From Chlamydiota bacterium (GTDB lineage: Bacteria > Chlamydiota > Chlamydiia > Chlamydiales > Rhabdochlamydiaceae): DNA of 7,153 nt. The stretch covers positions 1 to 7,153 of the forward strand of contig DAIEPN010000090.1 of NCBI GenBank assembly GCA_027348355.1, in the 5' to 3' direction. Under the pieces are notes generated by a model, which worked only from the letters and a program-made list of their open reading frames with translations, had not been told where the DNA came from and did not search any database. Every line of letters begins with the position of its first letter. Positions within the stretch are counted from its first letter, which is position 1. The position numbers were made by a program, and so were the translations under genes. Shown here one piece after another: positions 6,445-7,153 of this stretch.

Positions 6445-7153
6445 TCCAAGTTAAATTTTGATTTTTCTTGTTTTGATACCGGGGGTTTTTTTGAAAAATC
6501 AAATCATGATCTCTAACATAAAAATCTACTAGATCTTGAGCTGTGTATTTAGGTTGAAGAGGATTTTGCTCATCTGGTGTGGTTAGACCCAAAGCAAGAA
6601 TTCCTCCTGTAGATGTTCCTCCGATTAACTTAAATAAATTAGCTATCCGATCCTGTGTGATTTTTTCTATTTCTACAAGCACCTCTCCTGGAACAATTCC
6701 ACGCATTCCGCCTCCATCGATAGGTAAAATAGGACAAATGGAGCGCGTAGTTTCCAAATTAGGTCTGGATTGAGCAAACTCAAGAAGTGAAAATTTTTTA
6801 GAACAAAAAGAGTGACATTTTTCTATTCGACTTTTCATTTCTTTACAATTTTCAGGAAGAGAATCTTTGAGCCGAGTTGCTTCTTTCATCGCCTCGATCA
6901 TAGACAAGCTATTTCTCGTTTCATATGCTTTATTTTTGATTTGATCAAAATGTATTTGATAGAATTCAGTGCTTTCTGGGTTTTGTTTGACTAAAAGCCA
7001 ATATTTTTTTTTCAGGGTTTCTTCAGTATGAGAGATGCTCTGCGCAATACTACTTCTTTTTTTGATTTCATCTGGAATCCAGCCTATAAGTGCTTGAAAA
7101 TTTTGTCGAAGGTTATTACATCCCTCCAAAGTTACATTATCAATGATTTTCTG
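6386..7153 (-). CDS. Patatin-like phospholipase, N-terminal portion, truncated by the right window edge and ended by a frameshift
   Basis: The frame is open from the window edge (first visible residues QKIIDNVT), so the true start lies to the right; a TTG at 7129 could be named as a start but has no ribosome binding site. Counting from that TTG, residues 1-130 form a charged, helix-rich region with no recognised domain. The catalytic domain then starts: ILPIDGGGMRGIVPGEVL (134-151) holds the Gly-rich oxyanion-hole motif, and LIGGTSTGGILALGL (168-182) holds the nucleophile elbow GxSxG with Ser173 (codon 6611-6613). YTAQDLVDFYVRDHDLIF (195-212) is also patatin-typical. After Gln237-Pro238-Lys239 homology jumps to the next frame, and this frame ends with eight unrelated residues and TGA at 6386-6388. 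The enzyme would hydrolyse phospholipid or acylglycerol esters; in intracellular bacteria such proteins are often secreted into host cells. As written, the product lacks the catalytic Asp. Confidence 0.87.
   Translation of the reverse strand, partial: QKIIDNVTLEGCNNLRQNFQALIGWIPDEIKKRSSIAQSISHTEETLKKKYWLLVKQNPESTEFYQIHFDQIKNKAYETRNSLSMIEAMKEATRLKDSLPENCKEMKSRIEKCHSFCSKKFSLLEFAQSRPNLETTRSICPILPIDGGGMRGIVPGEVLVEIEKITQDRIANLFKLIGGTSTGGILALGLTTPDEQNPLQPKYTAQDLVDFYVRDHDLIFQKNPRYQNKKNQNLTWNEKIIEAIQPKVFIAIFIF
6413..6421 (-). other. Frameshift point in the patatin-like gene (CAA-CCC-AAA-G)
   Basis: On the minus strand the upstream frame reads CAA CCC AAA GTA (Q-P-K-V) and then soon a stop. The downstream frame reads CCA AAG TAT TTA (P-K-Y-L) and continues the patatin domain. 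Removing one C from the CCC run (plus-strand GGG, 6416-6418) gives CAA CCA AAG TAT, a seamless Q-P-K-Y join, and a continuous visible frame of 513 residues. The sequence therefore carries one extra base relative to an intact gene. The two frames overlap over 6386-6444. Confidence 0.85.

Overview
The window reads as chlamydial chromosome, most likely from an environmental or amoeba-associated family (Parachlamydia/Simkania/Waddlia-like) rather than from Chlamydia itself. Three things suggest this: the order nrdR-dksA-lspA, which I recall from Chlamydia; a DksA-like protein that keeps the fold but has lost three of its four zinc-finger cysteines; and moderately AT-rich DNA. The genus cannot be fixed from the sequence alone.

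Positions 2-5593 (+ strand) hold eight genes packed head to tail, with start/stop overlaps or gaps of 15 bases or less and no visible internal terminator. In order they are: the 3' part of nrdR (repressor of ribonucleotide reductase genes), a DksA/TraR-like transcription factor, lspA (lipoprotein signal peptidase), an unrecognised conserved-looking protein, cinA (two-domain competence/damage-inducible protein with a nucleotide-salvage-type C-terminus), a COG1092-like SAM-dependent methyltransferase, a TrmH/SpoU-family RNA 2'-O-methyltransferase, and an RluA-family pseudouridine synthase. lspA starts at GTG and cinA at TTG, each supported by a well-placed Shine-Dalgarno sequence. The overlaps suggest one translationally coupled transcription unit covering nucleotide homeostasis, transcription control, envelope lipoprotein maturation and RNA modification.

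Positions 5611-7153 (- strand) hold one patatin-like phospholipase gene that converges on the operon and runs off the right edge of the window. It is split into two overlapping reading frames. The upstream frame carries the oxyanion-hole motif and the GTSTG nucleophile elbow; the downstream frame carries the catalytic DGG. The protein alignment passes cleanly from one frame to the other at a CCC-AAA-G sequence near 6413-6421, so this is a one-base frameshift: a young pseudogene, an assembly error, or (less likely) recoding. The gene also has a long charged helical region before the catalytic domain and an unusual hydrophobic insertion inside it. Patatin-like phospholipases are recurrent host-interaction enzymes in intracellular bacteria, which makes this the most interesting part of the window. 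I see no RNA gene, mobile element, CRISPR array or non-coding stretch above about 20 bases.
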